Shown: positions 55,589 through 64,000, counted from the stretch's first letter. The stretch: 64,000 bases of DNA from Gammaproteobacteria bacterium (GCA_009846005.1 VXYL01000068.1:2451-66450), one strand, 5' to 3'. Notes: generated from the letters alone by a model not told the origin. Numbers and translations: made by a program.

Positions 55589-56725
55589 CTAGGCCGCAGG
55601 CGATGCCTGCACGACCCCGGCGGTCAAGAGCGCCGCGATGTCGTCTGCGCCAAGCCCGATTTCGGCGAGCACGGATCGGGTGTCCTCACCGGGGACTCGC
55701 GCGGCGTGGGAAATCTCAGGGGCGGTGCGGCTGAACCGCGGCGACGGGGCGGGTTGGGTCACGCCGTCCACGGTGACGAAGGTCTCGCGATGGCGGTTGT
55801 GGGGGTGGTCCGGGGCTTCCAGAATGGACAGCACAGGCGCGAAGCAGACATCGCTGCCTTCCATGATTTCGCACCACTCGTCGCGGGTCTTGGTCTTGAA
55901 TACCTCTGCCAGCTCCGCCTTGAAGTCGACCCACCGGTCGTTGGCCATCTGCGGACCGAAGCGGTTCGGATCTACCCCGGACTTCTCGACGAGTTCCGCG
56001 TAGAACTGGGGCTCGATGGCGCCGACGCAGACGTGCTTGCCGTCCTTGGTTTCGTAGGTGTTGTAGAAGTGCGCGCCCCCGTCGAGCATGTTGGAACCGC
56101 GTTCGTTCTTGAAGCCGAATCCCACCATCGAGAAGAACATCGCCATGAGCGACGCCGCGCCGTCGACCATGGCGGCGTCGATGACCTGGCCCTTGCCGGA
56201 GCGGGACGCTTCGAGCATGCCGCACACCAGGCCGTAGGCCAGCAGCATGCCGCCGCCGCCGAAGTCGCCGATGAGGTTCAGCGGGGGCACGGGTTTGCCA
56301 TCCGGTTCGCCGATGGCATGGAGCGCGCCGGCAAGGCCGATGTAGTTGATGTCGTGCCCGGCGGCATGGGCGATCGGCCCTTCCTGGCCCCAGCCGGTCA
56401 TGCGTCCGTAGACGAGCTTCTCGTTGCGCGCCAGGCACTCGTCGGGACCAAGTCCCAGTCGCTCGGTGACCCCCGGACGAAAACCCTCGAACAGCGCATC
56501 GGCGGTTTCGACGAGTTTGAGAACCAACTCGACACCGCCGGCTTGCTTGAGATCGACGGCGATTGAACGTCGGTTCCTGGCCAGCACGTCCCGACGCCCC
56601 CCGGTGCCGCCGACGCGGTCGACACGGATCACCTCCGCGCCCATGTCCGAGAGCATCATCCCGCAGAAAGGCCCCGGCCCGATGCCAGCCAACTCGATGA
56701 CCCTGAATCCCGTCAACGGCCCCAC
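55589..56725 (-). CDS. Alpha-methylacyl-CoA racemase (CaiB/BaiF family)
   Basis: A 378-residue class III CoA-transferase-family protein with the racemase active site. GHDINYIG gives H124, LIGDFGGGG gives D154 and GAIEPQ gives E238, matching the catalytic His, Asp and Glu known from the mycobacterial enzyme (H126, D156, E241). Such enzymes epimerise 2-methylacyl-CoA esters so that the S form can enter beta-oxidation of branched chains or sterol side chains. The start is GTG at 56725; the similarity begins at LTGFRVIELAG immediately after it. It lies 101 bp upstream of prpE on the same strand and is probably co-transcribed. Acyl-CoA dehydrogenases at the right edge could use its product. Confidence 0.92.
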   Translation of the reverse strand: MGPLTGFRVIELAGIGPGPFCGMMLSDMGAEVIRVDRVGGTGGRRDVLARNRRSIAVDLKQAGGVELVLKLVETADALFEGFRPGVTERLGLGPDECLARNEKLVYGRMTGWGQEGPIAHAAGHDINYIGLAGALHAIGEPDGKPVPPLNLIGDFGGGGMLLAYGLVCGMLEASRSGKGQVIDAAMVDGAASLMAMFFSMVGFGFKNERGSNMLDGGAHFYNTYETKDGKHVCVGAIEPQFYAELVEKSGVDPNRFGPQMANDRWVDFKAELAEVFKTKTRDEWCEIMEGSDVCFAPVLSILEAPDHPHNRHRETFVTVDGVTQPAPSPRFSRTAPEISHAARVPGEDTRSVLAEIGLGADDIAALLTAGVVQASPAA

Positions 56726-56871
56726 GACATCCCTCCAAAGTCCACGCGATCAATGAGTGTAGCCGACCTTGGCAGTCAACTCCCAACACGCCGTGCCGTC
56801 AGACCGCGCGGCTTGATTCGCCTGCAGGGCGTGACCATACTCGCCGCCCTTCGATCCGGCGATGACACCCC

Positions 56872-57282
56872 ATGGAAACCAGCGGCGTTGATCCCCATGT
56901 GCCGGCTCGCCCTGCGCCGATAAAGGCGGGTGCCGTCATGTTGCTTGGCAGCGCCGTGGTCCTGGTGCTTACTTGGGCGTTTGGCGTCGATGCTGTGGAA
57001 AGCTATGGCGCGCGGGTGTTCTTCGTCGTGCTGTGGGGCTTTCTTGCCTACTCGGCCTACACCGGTGCCGGCTGGGTGCGTGGTGCCACGATCGTCATCT
57101 TCGCGATCGCGGTCGTCGGATTCGTCAACGCGCCATCGTTCGTGCCGGCTGTGCGTGCGTTGCCGATCGGCGACGTGGTCGCCAAAGCGCTCGCCCTGGC
57201 CGCCTTGGTGGCGCTCTTCTCGCCGCCTGCGAACGGGTGGTTCGCCGCCGTGAAGCGGGCCCGTGCCGCGGCAGAGGGTTGA
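56872..57282 (+). CDS. Small integral membrane protein of unknown function
   Basis: A 136-residue protein with about four hydrophobic segments (AGAVMLLGSAVVLVLTWAFG, VFFVVLWGFLAYSAYTGAG, ATIVIFAIAVVGFVN, AKALALAALVALFSP). The short hydrophilic N-terminus is Pro-rich and the C-terminus is basic (FAAVKRARAAAEG), so the C-terminus is likely cytoplasmic. I do not recognise the family. It is divergent from the racemase gene and converges on the VOC gene with 27 bp between stops. Confidence 0.7.
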   Translation: METSGVDPHVPARPAPIKAGAVMLLGSAVVLVLTWAFGVDAVESYGARVFFVVLWGFLAYSAYTGAGWVRGATIVIFAIAVVGFVNAPSFVPAVRALPIGDVVAKALALAALVALFSPPANGWFAAVKRARAAAEG

Positions 57283-57309
57283 CCTGCCTCGAGGCGGCTA
57301 CGCCCAGCC

Positions 57310-57693
57310 TTATTTCGCCGACAGCTGAATCAACACGCCGTGCGTGGAGCGCGGGTGGATGAACACAACCGGCTGGCCTTCGCCGATCAAACGGGCTCCG
57401 CCCGCCTTCAAGGTCGCGCAGGCGGCGTCCAAATCGTCCACGGCGAAAGCAACCGTGTGGATGCCCTCGCCGCGCTTCTCGAGCGCCTGCCCCACCGCGG
57501 ATTGCGAGTCGAAGGGTGCCACCACTTCGATGAATCCGCCCCCGGGGAGGTTGAAGAAGGCCTGTTTGATGCCGAGCGCTTCGCTCTCGTCGGTTCGATC
57601 AAGCGTAAGCCCGAGCGTGTCGCGGTAGGTGGCGATGCCTTCGTCGAGGTCGCCGACCCGGACGACGAGGTGATCGAATGCCGATAGCGCCAT
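57310..57693 (-). CDS. VOC-family protein, methylmalonyl-CoA epimerase-like
   Basis: A 127-residue vicinal-oxygen-chelate protein with two beta-alpha-beta-beta-beta repeats. It begins FDHLVVRVGDLDEGIATYRD, with H8 as the first metal ligand, and ends with FIHPRSTHGVLIQL, which recalls the conserved HP(K/R)xxxGVLIEL end of methylmalonyl-CoA epimerases. That reaction would fit the propionyl-CoA synthetase and racemase nearby, but no methylmalonyl-CoA mutase or propionyl-CoA carboxylase is in the window. Glyoxalase-like functions remain possible. Confidence 0.75.
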   Translation of the reverse strand: MALSAFDHLVVRVGDLDEGIATYRDTLGLTLDRTDESEALGIKQAFFNLPGGGFIEVVAPFDSQSAVGQALEKRGEGIHTVAFAVDDLDAACATLKAGGARLIGEGQPVVFIHPRSTHGVLIQLSAK

Positions 57694-57779
57694 GTGTTTC
57701 CCCCTAAGGTTCGAAGTTGGGATATTGGGATAGCCGAGTGCTATGGTACACGGACGACGGACGTCCTTAGGGCTTGGAA

Positions 57780-58061
57780 ATGGCCGGCGAGAAGGGGCTG
57801 ACCAACCACGAGATCACCATTGCGCTCGCCGGCGGCGCGATGCTCGGTCCCTTTCGCGGCACTTGGAGCACCGAAATCTTGAGCGACGTGCGGGAACTGT
57901 CCCGGGACTACGACGCGTTCCTGCAAGGCGCTGAACAGAAGCGTTTCAAGTATCACTTGCACGATCCCTCGAGCCACGTTTCCCACTCCCTGATCATCGA
58001 CTTCAAGCACGTTACGGCCATCTACGACCGCGTCGAATTGCACGAGCATCCTCGTCGTTGA
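57780..58061 (+). CDS. Small conserved-looking protein of unknown function
   Basis: A 93-residue protein from the ATG at 57780 (MAGEKGLTNHEITIAL); an in-frame TTG at 57774 is an alternative. It has no transmembrane segment or known motif; the second half (KYHLHDPSSHVSHSLIIDFKH) is His-rich. It starts 28 bp before the Gfo/Idh gene on the same strand and is probably co-transcribed. The assignment rests on spacing and coding look, so confidence is moderate. Confidence 0.5.
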   Translation: MAGEKGLTNHEITIALAGGAMLGPFRGTWSTEILSDVRELSRDYDAFLQGAEQKRFKYHLHDPSSHVSHSLIIDFKHVTAIYDRVELHEHPRR

Positions 58062-58089
58062 CATCACTCGCTCGGGCGCAGAAGCATCC

Positions 58090-59181
58090 ATGGACCCTGT
58101 AAGGATCGGCTTGATCGGCTGCGGCACCATCAGCCCGGCGTATCTCCGGGCGGCGGCCACGTTCGACATCCTCCACTTCGCGGGCTGCGCGGATATCGAC
58201 CCGGCGGCGGCGGCGCGCCAGGAAGAGAACTTCGGCGTGCCGGCCATGTCCGTGGACGACCTGCTTGGGCGAGACGACGTGGAAGTCATCCTGAACCTGA
58301 CGATTCCCGCCGCCCACGGTGCGGTCAACCTCGCCGCCCTCGAAGCCGGCAAACACGCCTACTGCGAGAAGCCCTTCGGGCTCGACGTCGCGGAAGGGCA
58401 ACGCGTACTCGAAGCGGCCGACGCAGCCGGACTGCGGGTGGGTTGCGCCCCGGACACGTTTCTCGGCGGGGGGCATCAGACGGTACGGGGTCTTGTCGAC
58501 GCCGGTGCCATCGGCACCCCGGTCGCGGCCACGGCGTTCATGATGGGACCCGGCCACGAGGCCTGGCACCCCAATCCGGGGTTCTACTACCAGCCCGGCG
58601 GTGGGCCGCTGTTCGATATGGGGCCGTACTACCTGACCGCCCTGGTCCACGCGCTCGGGCCGGTGCGACGCGTCGCGGCGATCACGACCCGCAGCCGCGA
58701 CACCCGAACCATCGGTTCCGAGCCCCGACGCGGCGAGTCGATCGACGTGGAGGTCGATACGCACACCGCAGGCACCTTGGAGTTCGTCTCCGGCGTGGTC
58801 GCGACCGTGGTGATGAGTTTCGACGTTTGCCTGCACTCCAACCGCTTCATCGAGATTCACGGCGTCGATGCCAGCCTGTCGGCACCGGACCCCAACACTT
58901 TCGGCGGCGTGGTGCGCGTGTCCAGCGGTCGTGAGTGGAAAGACCGGGCGCTCAGCCACGGCTACACGGACAACATGCGCAGCATCGGTCTCGCCGACAT
59001 GTGCGTCGGCATCCGCACCGGTCGCGAGCACCGCTGCAACGGCTGGCTGGCTCACCACATCCTGGAGATCATGGCGGCGTTCGGCCGTTCCTCAACGGAG
59101 GGACGACACATCGAACTCGCGAGCCGTCCGCACAGGCCGGCACCGTTTCCGACTGGGCTCGCGCACGGCGAATTGGACTGA
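58090..59181 (+). CDS. Gfo/Idh/MocA-family oxidoreductase
   Basis: A 363-residue NAD(P)-dependent oxidoreductase. The N-terminal Rossmann fold has [14 protein letters not shown] (GxGxxS type), and the family EKP motif appears as YCEKPFG, whose Lys assists hydride transfer to a sugar or cyclitol carbonyl. The C-terminal alpha/beta domain includes [16 protein letters not shown], typical of the substrate pocket. The ATG at 58090 follows the small ORF by 28 bp, and the ThuA gene starts 10 bp downstream. Gfo/Idh plus ThuA pairs are common in carbohydrate or inositol catabolism. Confidence 0.92.
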   Translation: MDPVRIGLIGCGTISPAYLRAAATFDILHFAGCADIDPAAAARQEENFGVPAMSVDDLLGRDDVEVILNLTIPAAHGAVNLAALEAGKHAYCEKPFGLDVAEGQRVLEAADAAGLRVGCAPDTFLGGGHQTVRGLVDAGAIGTPVAATAFMMGPGHEAWHPNPGFYYQPGGGPLFDMGPYYLTALVHALGPVRRVAAITTRSRDTRTIGSEPRRGESIDVEVDTHTAGTLEFVSGVVATVVMSFDVCLHSNRFIEIHGVDASLSAPDPNTFGGVVRVSSGREWKDRALSHGYTDNMRSIGLADMCVGIRTGREHRCNGWLAHHILEIMAAFGRSSTEGRHIELASRPHRPAPFPTGLAHGELD

Positions 59182-59191
59182 CGAGGTAATC

Positions 59192-59842
59192 ATGGGACGG
59201 GTTTTGATCACCTGGGGCGGCTGGAACGGCCACGAACCGGAACAGACCGCAGGCATTTTCGCGGACGTGCTGGCGGCGGAGGGCCACGAGGTCACCGTTT
59301 CCGATTCGCTAACGGCGTTGGCGGACGAGTCGTACATGGCGGGCATCGATCTGCTCGTTCCCGTATGGACGATGTCCCAGATCGGCCGCGAGCAGGAGGC
59401 CGGACTGCTGAAGGCGATCCGCGCCGGCACCGGTTGCGCGGGCTGGCACGGCGGCATGGCGGACTCGTTCCGCGTGAACGTCGAGTACCAGTTCATGGTC
59501 GGCGGCCAGTTCATCTGCCACCCGGGCGGCGTCATCGACTACGAGGTCAATATCGCCAGTGACGACCCCATCGTCGCCGGCCTCGACGACTTCGAGATGC
59601 ACTCCGAGCAGTACTTCATGCATGTCGATCCGTCCAACGAGGTGCTGGCGACCACCACCTTCAAGGGCGAACACTGGGGCATCGACTGGGTCCGGGGAGT
59701 CACGATGCCCGTGGCCTGGAAGAAGCGCTACGGGGCGGGCCGGGTCTTCTACAGTTCGCTCGGGCACGTGGCTCGGGATTTCGAAGTCCCCGAGGCCAAG
59801 GAAATCATGCGCCGCGGCTGCCTCTGGGCCATGCGCACGTAG
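59192..59842 (+). CDS. ThuA-family sugar-utilisation protein
   Basis: A 216-residue ThuA domain protein with a class I glutamine-amidotransferase-like fold. Family features are [36 protein letters not shown] and a C-terminal [12 protein letters not shown]. ThuA was linked to trehalose and disaccharide catabolism; the exact reaction is unclear. The ATG at 59192 has GAGGT nine bases upstream; a long out-of-frame extension upstream is rejected. Its stop codon (TAG, 59840-59842) is part of the GTAGGG terminus of a palindromic repeat, so the repeat defines the end of this protein. Confidence 0.9.
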   Translation: MGRVLITWGGWNGHEPEQTAGIFADVLAAEGHEVTVSDSLTALADESYMAGIDLLVPVWTMSQIGREQEAGLLKAIRAGTGCAGWHGGMADSFRVNVEYQFMVGGQFICHPGGVIDYEVNIASDDPIVAGLDDFEMHSEQYFMHVDPSNEVLATTTFKGEHWGIDWVRGVTMPVAWKKRYGAGRVFYSSLGHVARDFEVPEAKEIMRRGCLWAMRT

Positions 59843-59896
59843 GGAACGGGCTTGTCCCGTCCCGCGCGAGCGCCCGTTGCGGCGCGGGCGACTCGA
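59839..59896 (-). repeat. Palindromic repeat, copy 7 (inverted, partly decayed)
   Basis: GTAGGGAACGGGCTTGTCCCGTCCC at 59839-59863 (25 bases; GACGGG-type stem inverted) is the reverse complement of the right-hand unit. The remainder, ending GGGCGACTCGACC, is a worn left unit. It begins one base before the ThuA stop codon. Confidence 0.75.
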
Positions 59897-59941
59897 CCGT
59901 GTGGTTCAATGCGTCGCGAGTTTGTTCCATAAAGGAAGGAA

Positions 59942-60541
59942 GTGGTGAGTCAGGAGAGAATCGAAGCAATCGAACGCCAGATCGGCGAGTTGACGGGCGA
60001 GCTCGCCGCCTTGCGTAAGGCGAGTGAAGGGGAAGCGATTCGAAACTACGAATTCGATACGGGCGCCGGGAAGACGACGCTCCTCGACCTCTTCGCCGAC
60101 AAGGACCGGTTGCTCGTTATTCACAACATGGGGCAGGGCTGCCGCTACTGCACGCTGTGGGCCGATGGCTTCAACGGCCTGTTGCCGCACTTGGAGTCCG
60201 CTCTCTCGGTGGTGCTTGTTTCGAAGGATGCGCCAGACGTGCAACGCACGTTCGCCAACTCGCGGGGCTGGCGGTTCCGGCTCGCCTCCCACGGCGGTGG
60301 CGACTACATCCGCGAGCAGGGCGTCTACGGCGAGGCGGAGAACTATCCGGGAGCCGTCGTCTACGAGCGCGAGAATGGTGACATTCTTCGCAAGAACGCC
60401 TGTTCGTTCGGCCCCGGCGATCTCTACTGCGCCTTGTGGCCGCTCCTGGGCATGGCCGGGTTGGAGGAGTTCACGCCCCAGTTCAACTACTGGAAGCGAC
60501 CGGAAAGACTCGAAGACGGTGGCGAAAACATCCTCGACTGA
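59942..60541 (+). CDS. DUF899-like thioredoxin-fold protein
   Basis: A 199-residue protein. After a helical N-terminus (SQERIEAIERQIGELTGELAALRKA) it shows a thioredoxin-like fold with LLVIHNMGQGCRYCTLWADGFNGLLPHL, where CRYC is a candidate redox pair, and a later GWRFRLASHGGGDY. This fits the DUF899 family. The start is GTG at 59942 or 59945, preceded by AAGGAAGGAAG, an unusually strong ribosome binding site. The reaction is unknown. It is a lone plus-strand gene, converging on the next oxidoreductase. Confidence 0.8.
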   Translation: MVSQERIEAIERQIGELTGELAALRKASEGEAIRNYEFDTGAGKTTLLDLFADKDRLLVIHNMGQGCRYCTLWADGFNGLLPHLESALSVVLVSKDAPDVQRTFANSRGWRFRLASHGGGDYIREQGVYGEAENYPGAVVYERENGDILRKNACSFGPGDLYCALWPLLGMAGLEEFTPQFNYWKRPERLEDGGENILD

Positions 60542-60602
60542 ACGAACCGTCGGCATCATCTACAGGGCGGATTCGCGAGGGGCCCGCGCCTGGCTGTCCG
60601 GC

Positions 60603-61619
60603 CTACAGGCGCACCGCCACCCGTTCCCCCGTGCCGGCACTCTCGATCGCGGCGAGCACCATGCCGAGGCTTTTGGCGTTGTCCCCTGAATGGGTCATGG
60701 GCCGATGGCCGTTGACCAATGCGGTGACCATCTCGTCGAGGCAGCCGGCATGCCCACTCGGTCCTTCCCAGTCGACGGTGGTTTCCACGCGTTTGGTGGG
60801 GCGCACGAAGCCGTCGGTACCTGCCACGACCTCCGCGTAGGGTGCCGACCGACCGTCCCAGATCGCGGTACCTAGGCTGCCCGAGATGCGCCACTCCGCC
60901 TCCCAGGGCGTAGCGGCGCCCTCGGCGGACCAGGAACCTCGGTAGCAGTAGCGAGACCCGCCGGTCATCTCGAACACGGCGAGCGCGGACGCGTTGCCCT
61001 GGTACCAGGAACCGGGCAGGTTGAACTCGTCGCACCACGCCGTAACGGCATCCGAACCGGTCATGAAACGAGCCTGGTCGAACGTGTGAATGGCCATGTC
61101 GAGCAGCAGGACATTGGCCATCTTGTCGCGAAAGCCGCCGAAGTGGGCGCCGAGGAAGAAATCCGCGCAGACCATCCCGACCTCGCCGATTACGCCATCA
61201 GCGACCAATTGACGCATGCCCTGCGTGCCCGCCAGGTAGCGCCGGTTCTGCATGACGGCGTGGGTCTTGCCGGTTCGCGCCGATATAGCGAGCAGCTCCC
61301 GCGCTTCCCCGACGGAGGTCCCGAGCGGCTTTTCGGACAGGACATGACAGCCGGCCTCCATGGCATCACCGGCGATCCGGCGACGGGTCTCCGGAATCGA
61401 CGTGTCCAGCACGACATCGATGTCGAGGGACCGCAGCGCGTCGTCTAATGAGCGGAATCGCGGCACATCCATTCCGTTTCGATCAGCGAGCGCAGCCGAC
61501 GCGGTCGGGATCACATCGACCAGACCCACGATGTCGATGTCCGGGCGGGGACCCAAGATTCCAGCCCAGTTGTTGCCCATGCTGCCGCAGCCGACGAGTA
61601 GAGCGCGCAATCTAGCCAT
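60603..61619 (-). CDS. Gfo/Idh/MocA-family oxidoreductase
   Basis: A 338-residue protein with an N-terminal Rossmann motif (ALLVGCGSMGNNW) and HVLSEKPLGTS carrying the family Lys. The C-terminal domain includes LLDMAIHTFDQARFMTG, with an acidic/His pair near the usual catalytic His position. I choose the ATG at 61619, which has GAGAGG about six bases upstream; the longer ORF to 61649 lacks a site. It is not closely similar to the other Gfo/Idh gene at 58 kb, so it is not a recent duplicate. The substrate is probably a sugar or cyclitol. Confidence 0.9.
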   Translation of the reverse strand: MARLRALLVGCGSMGNNWAGILGPRPDIDIVGLVDVIPTASAALADRNGMDVPRFRSLDDALRSLDIDVVLDTSIPETRRRIAGDAMEAGCHVLSEKPLGTSVGEARELLAISARTGKTHAVMQNRRYLAGTQGMRQLVADGVIGEVGMVCADFFLGAHFGGFRDKMANVLLLDMAIHTFDQARFMTGSDAVTAWCDEFNLPGSWYQGNASALAVFEMTGGSRYCYRGSWSAEGAATPWEAEWRISGSLGTAIWDGRSAPYAEVVAGTDGFVRPTKRVETTVDWEGPSGHAGCLDEMVTALVNGHRPMTHSGDNAKSLGMVLAAIESAGTGERVAVRL

Positions 61620-61813
61620 CGGAAACCTCTCGCTTGTTTTCAGTCGCACCCTTCGAGACGGTCTTGCTTAGCACGATGACGAATGCCGATGCAAACGTCG
61701 TGTCATGGAACCCGCGTGTTGGCGCTTTCGCGGCGCTTCGGTTTACCTCGGCCCCGACGAAGCGCACAATGCCAGTATTGATAGGGACGGTCCGACGACC
61801 GATATAGAAAGTC

Positions 61814-62122
61814 ATGAACCCGGTCGTTGCCCGCAACGAAATCGAACCCCTGCTCGCCGAGTTGATTCGGCAGCTATCCGCCGAGGGACGGGCGACGGAG
61901 CGCGTTATCTACCAACGCATCCGGAAGTCGCTTTGCGAGGCGAAGGATCCGCTGGAGGTAAGCCGTCCGCTCAGCGACCTGTCTACCATGGCGCGCGTCC
62001 GTCGAAGATCCTCGGGTGAGGGTGACGGCGCGTTTCTGCGGAATGCGGACGTTCTATTGGCGCGCATCCTCGAGAAGGCCGAGGCACTCACGCTGCCCGA
62101 CGAATCCCCGCTGATCCATTGA
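61814..62122 (+). CDS. Small helical protein of unknown function
   Basis: A 102-residue predicted protein, mostly helical and charged (EIEPLLAELIRQLSAEGRATERVIYQRI; GAFLRNADVLLARILEKAEAL), with no transmembrane segment or recognised motif. The ATG at 61814 lacks an obvious strong ribosome binding site. It is divergent from the Gfo/Idh gene, and a palindromic repeat follows 26 bp after its stop. I cannot name a family. Confidence 0.5.
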   Translation: MNPVVARNEIEPLLAELIRQLSAEGRATERVIYQRIRKSLCEAKDPLEVSRPLSDLSTMARVRRRSSGEGDGAFLRNADVLLARILEKAEALTLPDESPLIH

Positions 62123-62147
62123 TCCTCGGCACGGGGCCCGGACACGC

Positions 62148-62200
62148 GTAGGGGACGGGCTTGTCCCGTCCCGGCGCGCCCTAGCGGGCGATAGCGCCGC
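62148..62200 (-). repeat. Palindromic repeat, copy 8 (inverted, partial)
   Basis: GTAGGGGACGGGCTTGTCCC at 62148-62167 is the inverted right-hand unit, followed by a degenerate GC-rich palindrome (GGCGCGCCCTAGCGGGCG). It lies between the small helical gene and the stop codon of the acyl-CoA dehydrogenase, one base from the latter. Confidence 0.8.
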
Positions 62201-62201
62201 C

Positions 62202-63416
62202 TTACCGCCCCGTCGGCACCTCGTTGAACGGGATGCCCTTGTCGACGCGGACGTCCTGGGGCAGGCCGAGTACCCGCTCGGCGAGGATGTTCAGCATGAT
62301 CTCGTCGCTACCACCCGCGATGCGGCTCCCCGGCGCACCCATGAACGTGGCTTGGTACATCCCGTGGGCTTCGGCGTACGCCGGATCGGAGATGGCGCCG
62401 GACAGTTCGAGCAGGTCCATAGCGAAGGACGCCATGTCCTGGGTCTTCGAGGCACCGACGAGCTTGCCGATCGAGTTCTCCGGTCCTGGCGTGTCGCCGC
62501 GCGAAAGCGCCGACAACGCCCGGTAGCCGGTGTACTTTAGGCCCGTCTCCTCGGCATACCAGGACGCGAGCTTGGCTCGCACGTTGCGGTCCTTGATGGC
62601 GGGCTCGCCGTCGATCGTGAGCTTGTGCGCTAGGTTGAACATCTGGCGGAATCCGACGCCGCCGCCCATTCCCCCGGCGCCGATGGCCAGGCGTTCGTTC
62701 ATGAGCGTGGTCAGCGCCACCTGCCAGCCTTGGCCGACGGCGCCAAGGCGTTGGTCGTCCGGGATTCGGACGTCGTTGAAGTAGACCTCGTTGAAGTTTG
62801 CGCCGCCTGAGATCTGCTTGATGGGGCGGATGTCGATGCCCGGCGACTTCATGTCCAGGAAGAAGTACGACAGCCCCTTGTGTTTCGGCACCGTGGGGTC
62901 GGTGCGAACCACGATGATCCCGTAGTCTGAGTAGTGCGCGCCGGACGTCCAGATCTTCTGGCCGTTGATCACCCACTCGTCGCCGTCCTTCTCGGCGCGG
63001 GTGCGCAGCGCGGCCAGGTCCGAGCCGCCGGCCGGTTCGCTGAACAACTGGCACCAGATGTGCTCGCCCGAGGCCAGCGGCGGCAGGTGCTTGCGCTTGT
63101 GCTCGTCGCTTGCCCAGGCCATCAACGTCGGCGCCGCCATGCCTTGGCCGATCCCGAACACGCCGCCCGGGGTCGAGAACTTTCCCTCCTCCTGGTTCCA
63201 GATGACCTGTTCGATGGGGCTTGCGCCGCGGCCGCCGTATTCCTCGGGCCAGCGGATGCAGGCCCAGCCGGCGTCGTACTTGCGCTTCTGCCAGAGCTTC
63301 GATGCCTCGATCTCGTCGAGGCCTTCGAGTTCCTCGCGTGTCGGCACGTTGGCTTCGAGCCAATCCCGCGCCTCTTCCCGGAAGGCTGCTTCCTCGGGGG
63401 TGTCATTGAAGTCCAT
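62202..63416 (-). CDS. Acyl-CoA dehydrogenase (long form)
   Basis: A 404-residue flavoprotein oxidising acyl-CoA at C2-C3. It has the N-terminal helical domain (MDFNDTPEEAAFREEARDWL), the substrate and FAD region WCQLFSEPAGGSDLAALRTRA and GDEWVINGQKIWTSGAHYSDYGI, and the C-terminal PGSRIAGGSDEIMLNILAERVLGLP. The ATG at 63416 is 22 bp downstream of the next ACAD's stop on the same strand; the longer ORF to 63722 runs through that gene and is rejected. Tandem unequal ACADs of this kind often form heteromers for sterol side-chain or branched-chain CoA oxidation, which would fit the racemase at 56 kb. Confidence 0.93.
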   Translation of the reverse strand: MDFNDTPEEAAFREEARDWLEANVPTREELEGLDEIEASKLWQKRKYDAGWACIRWPEEYGGRGASPIEQVIWNQEEGKFSTPGGVFGIGQGMAAPTLMAWASDEHKRKHLPPLASGEHIWCQLFSEPAGGSDLAALRTRAEKDGDEWVINGQKIWTSGAHYSDYGIIVVRTDPTVPKHKGLSYFFLDMKSPGIDIRPIKQISGGANFNEVYFNDVRIPDDQRLGAVGQGWQVALTTLMNERLAIGAGGMGGGVGFRQMFNLAHKLTIDGEPAIKDRNVRAKLASWYAEETGLKYTGYRALSALSRGDTPGPENSIGKLVGASKTQDMASFAMDLLELSGAISDPAYAEAHGMYQATFMGAPGSRIAGGSDEIMLNILAERVLGLPQDVRVDKGIPFNEVPTGR

Positions 63417-63438
63417 GGAACCTCCTATCCTAGGTTCG

Positions 63439-64000
63439 CTATAGGGATTCCGCGCCAGCGGAATCCCGGGCGACGGCGGAGCCGTCGCGTTCGATGGCGG
63501 TGATGAGTTTGTCCTGCCAAGTCGCTTCGCTGCCGATGTTGACCGACAGCAGCTTGGCGCGGCGGTAGTGGAATTGGCAGTCGAACTCCCAGGTGAAGCC
63601 CATGCCGCCGTGGGTCTGGATGTTCTCCTTGGACGCGTAGTAGTACGCCTGTGTCGCGCTGACCCGGGCCGTCGCCGCAGCGGTGGGAAGTTCGTCGGCA
63701 TCGGTGGACAACGCCCAGGCACCGTAGTAGCAGTTGGCTCGGGCCAGGGTGTTCTTCACGTAGGCCTGGGCGAGCTTGTGCTTGATCGCCTGGTAGCTCG
63801 CGATGGGTCGACCGAAGGCGTAGCGTTCGAGCGCATAGGCCTTGGCCATTTCCAGTGCGGCATTCGCGCCGCCGACCTGTTCCCATGCGAACAGCACGGC
63901 GGCGCGGTCGAGCAGGCGCTGGGTCGTGGTCCATCCCTCGCCGTTGACGCCGAGCGGTTCCGCGGCACTGTCTTCGAACGTGATCTGGGCATGGGACCGG
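63439..64000 (-). CDS. Acyl-CoA dehydrogenase, 3' part (5' end outside window)
   Basis: The last about 187 residues are visible; the frame is still open at base 64000. The sequence LFAWEQVGGANAALEMAKAYALERYAFGRPI followed by QAIKHKLAQAYV and NIQTHGGMGFTWEFDCQFHYRRAK is the ACAD C-terminal helical domain. The end YYYASKENIQTHGGMGFT is the FAD-contacting loop of this family. It precedes the complete ACAD in the same operon and is probably its partner subunit. Confidence 0.92.
   Translation of the reverse strand, partial: RSHAQITFEDSAAEPLGVNGEGWTTTQRLLDRAAVLFAWEQVGGANAALEMAKAYALERYAFGRPIASYQAIKHKLAQAYVKNTLARANCYYGAWALSTDADELPTAAATARVSATQAYYYASKENIQTHGGMGFTWEFDCQFHYRRAKLLSVNIGSEATWQDKLITAIERDGSAVARDSAGAESL

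Overview
The window is a 64 kb chromosomal stretch of high-GC, gene-dense DNA. I see no transposase, integrase, phage gene, tRNA, rRNA or CRISPR array. The content points to an uncultured heterotrophic proteobacterium, most likely a gammaproteobacterium. It includes a Calx-beta autotransporter with a C-terminal outer-membrane barrel, two giant secreted zinc proteases with leucine-rich repeats, and many genes for oxidising carboxylic acids and branched or small acyl-CoAs. The taxonomic placement is inferred from protein style, not from a marker gene.

Layout: 1-3461 is the 3' part of a Calx-beta autotransporter with a strong terminator, followed by a class III aminotransferase. From 19153 down to 5233 runs an eight-gene minus-strand operon built around a MoxR AAA+ ATPase: DUF4159, vWA membrane protein, caspase-like protein, TPR plus HExxH protein, MoxR, DUF58, BatA-type vWA protein, DUF4175-type coiled-coil membrane protein. 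Five of its seven junctions are ATGA or GTGA overlaps. Next come an enolase-superfamily enzyme, a phytanoyl-CoA-dioxygenase-like protein, an enoyl-CoA hydratase, an EthA-like Baeyer-Villiger monooxygenase and a TauD-like dioxygenase (19.2-25.1 kb). A tandem pair of small coiled-coil membrane proteins (25.4-26.3 kb) precedes a 1712-residue exonuclease-like/RecQ/UvrD fusion helicase (26.6-31.7 kb).

The middle (31.7-43.1 kb) holds an SRPBCC protein, a DUF4143-type AAA ATPase with a perfect upstream palindrome, a secreted helical-repeat protein, a BCCT transporter overlapping an Ldh-type dehydrogenase, a class II Fic protein with its own upstream palindrome, and a transketolase/pyruvate-dehydrogenase-E1-like enzyme. 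From 43.35 to 53.54 kb two tandem paralogues of about 1680 residues encode secreted reprolysin-like metalloproteases with Calx-beta, LRR and four C-terminal beta modules each. The right end (53.6-64 kb) is catabolic: propionyl-CoA synthetase, alpha-methylacyl-CoA racemase, a methylmalonyl-CoA-epimerase-like VOC protein, two Gfo/Idh/MocA oxidoreductases, ThuA, a DUF899 thioredoxin-like protein and two acyl-CoA dehydrogenases.

A dispersed composite palindromic repeat unites the window. Its ends read GTAGGGG and CCCCTAC. I found eight full or partial copies, nearly all between genes. One lies inside the predicted N-terminus of the monooxygenase and another supplies the stop codon of the ThuA gene. 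The most unusual items are this repeat family, the MoxR operon with its Cys-to-Ser caspase-like member, the three-module helicase, and the duplicated giant proteases with an unnamed C-terminal module.
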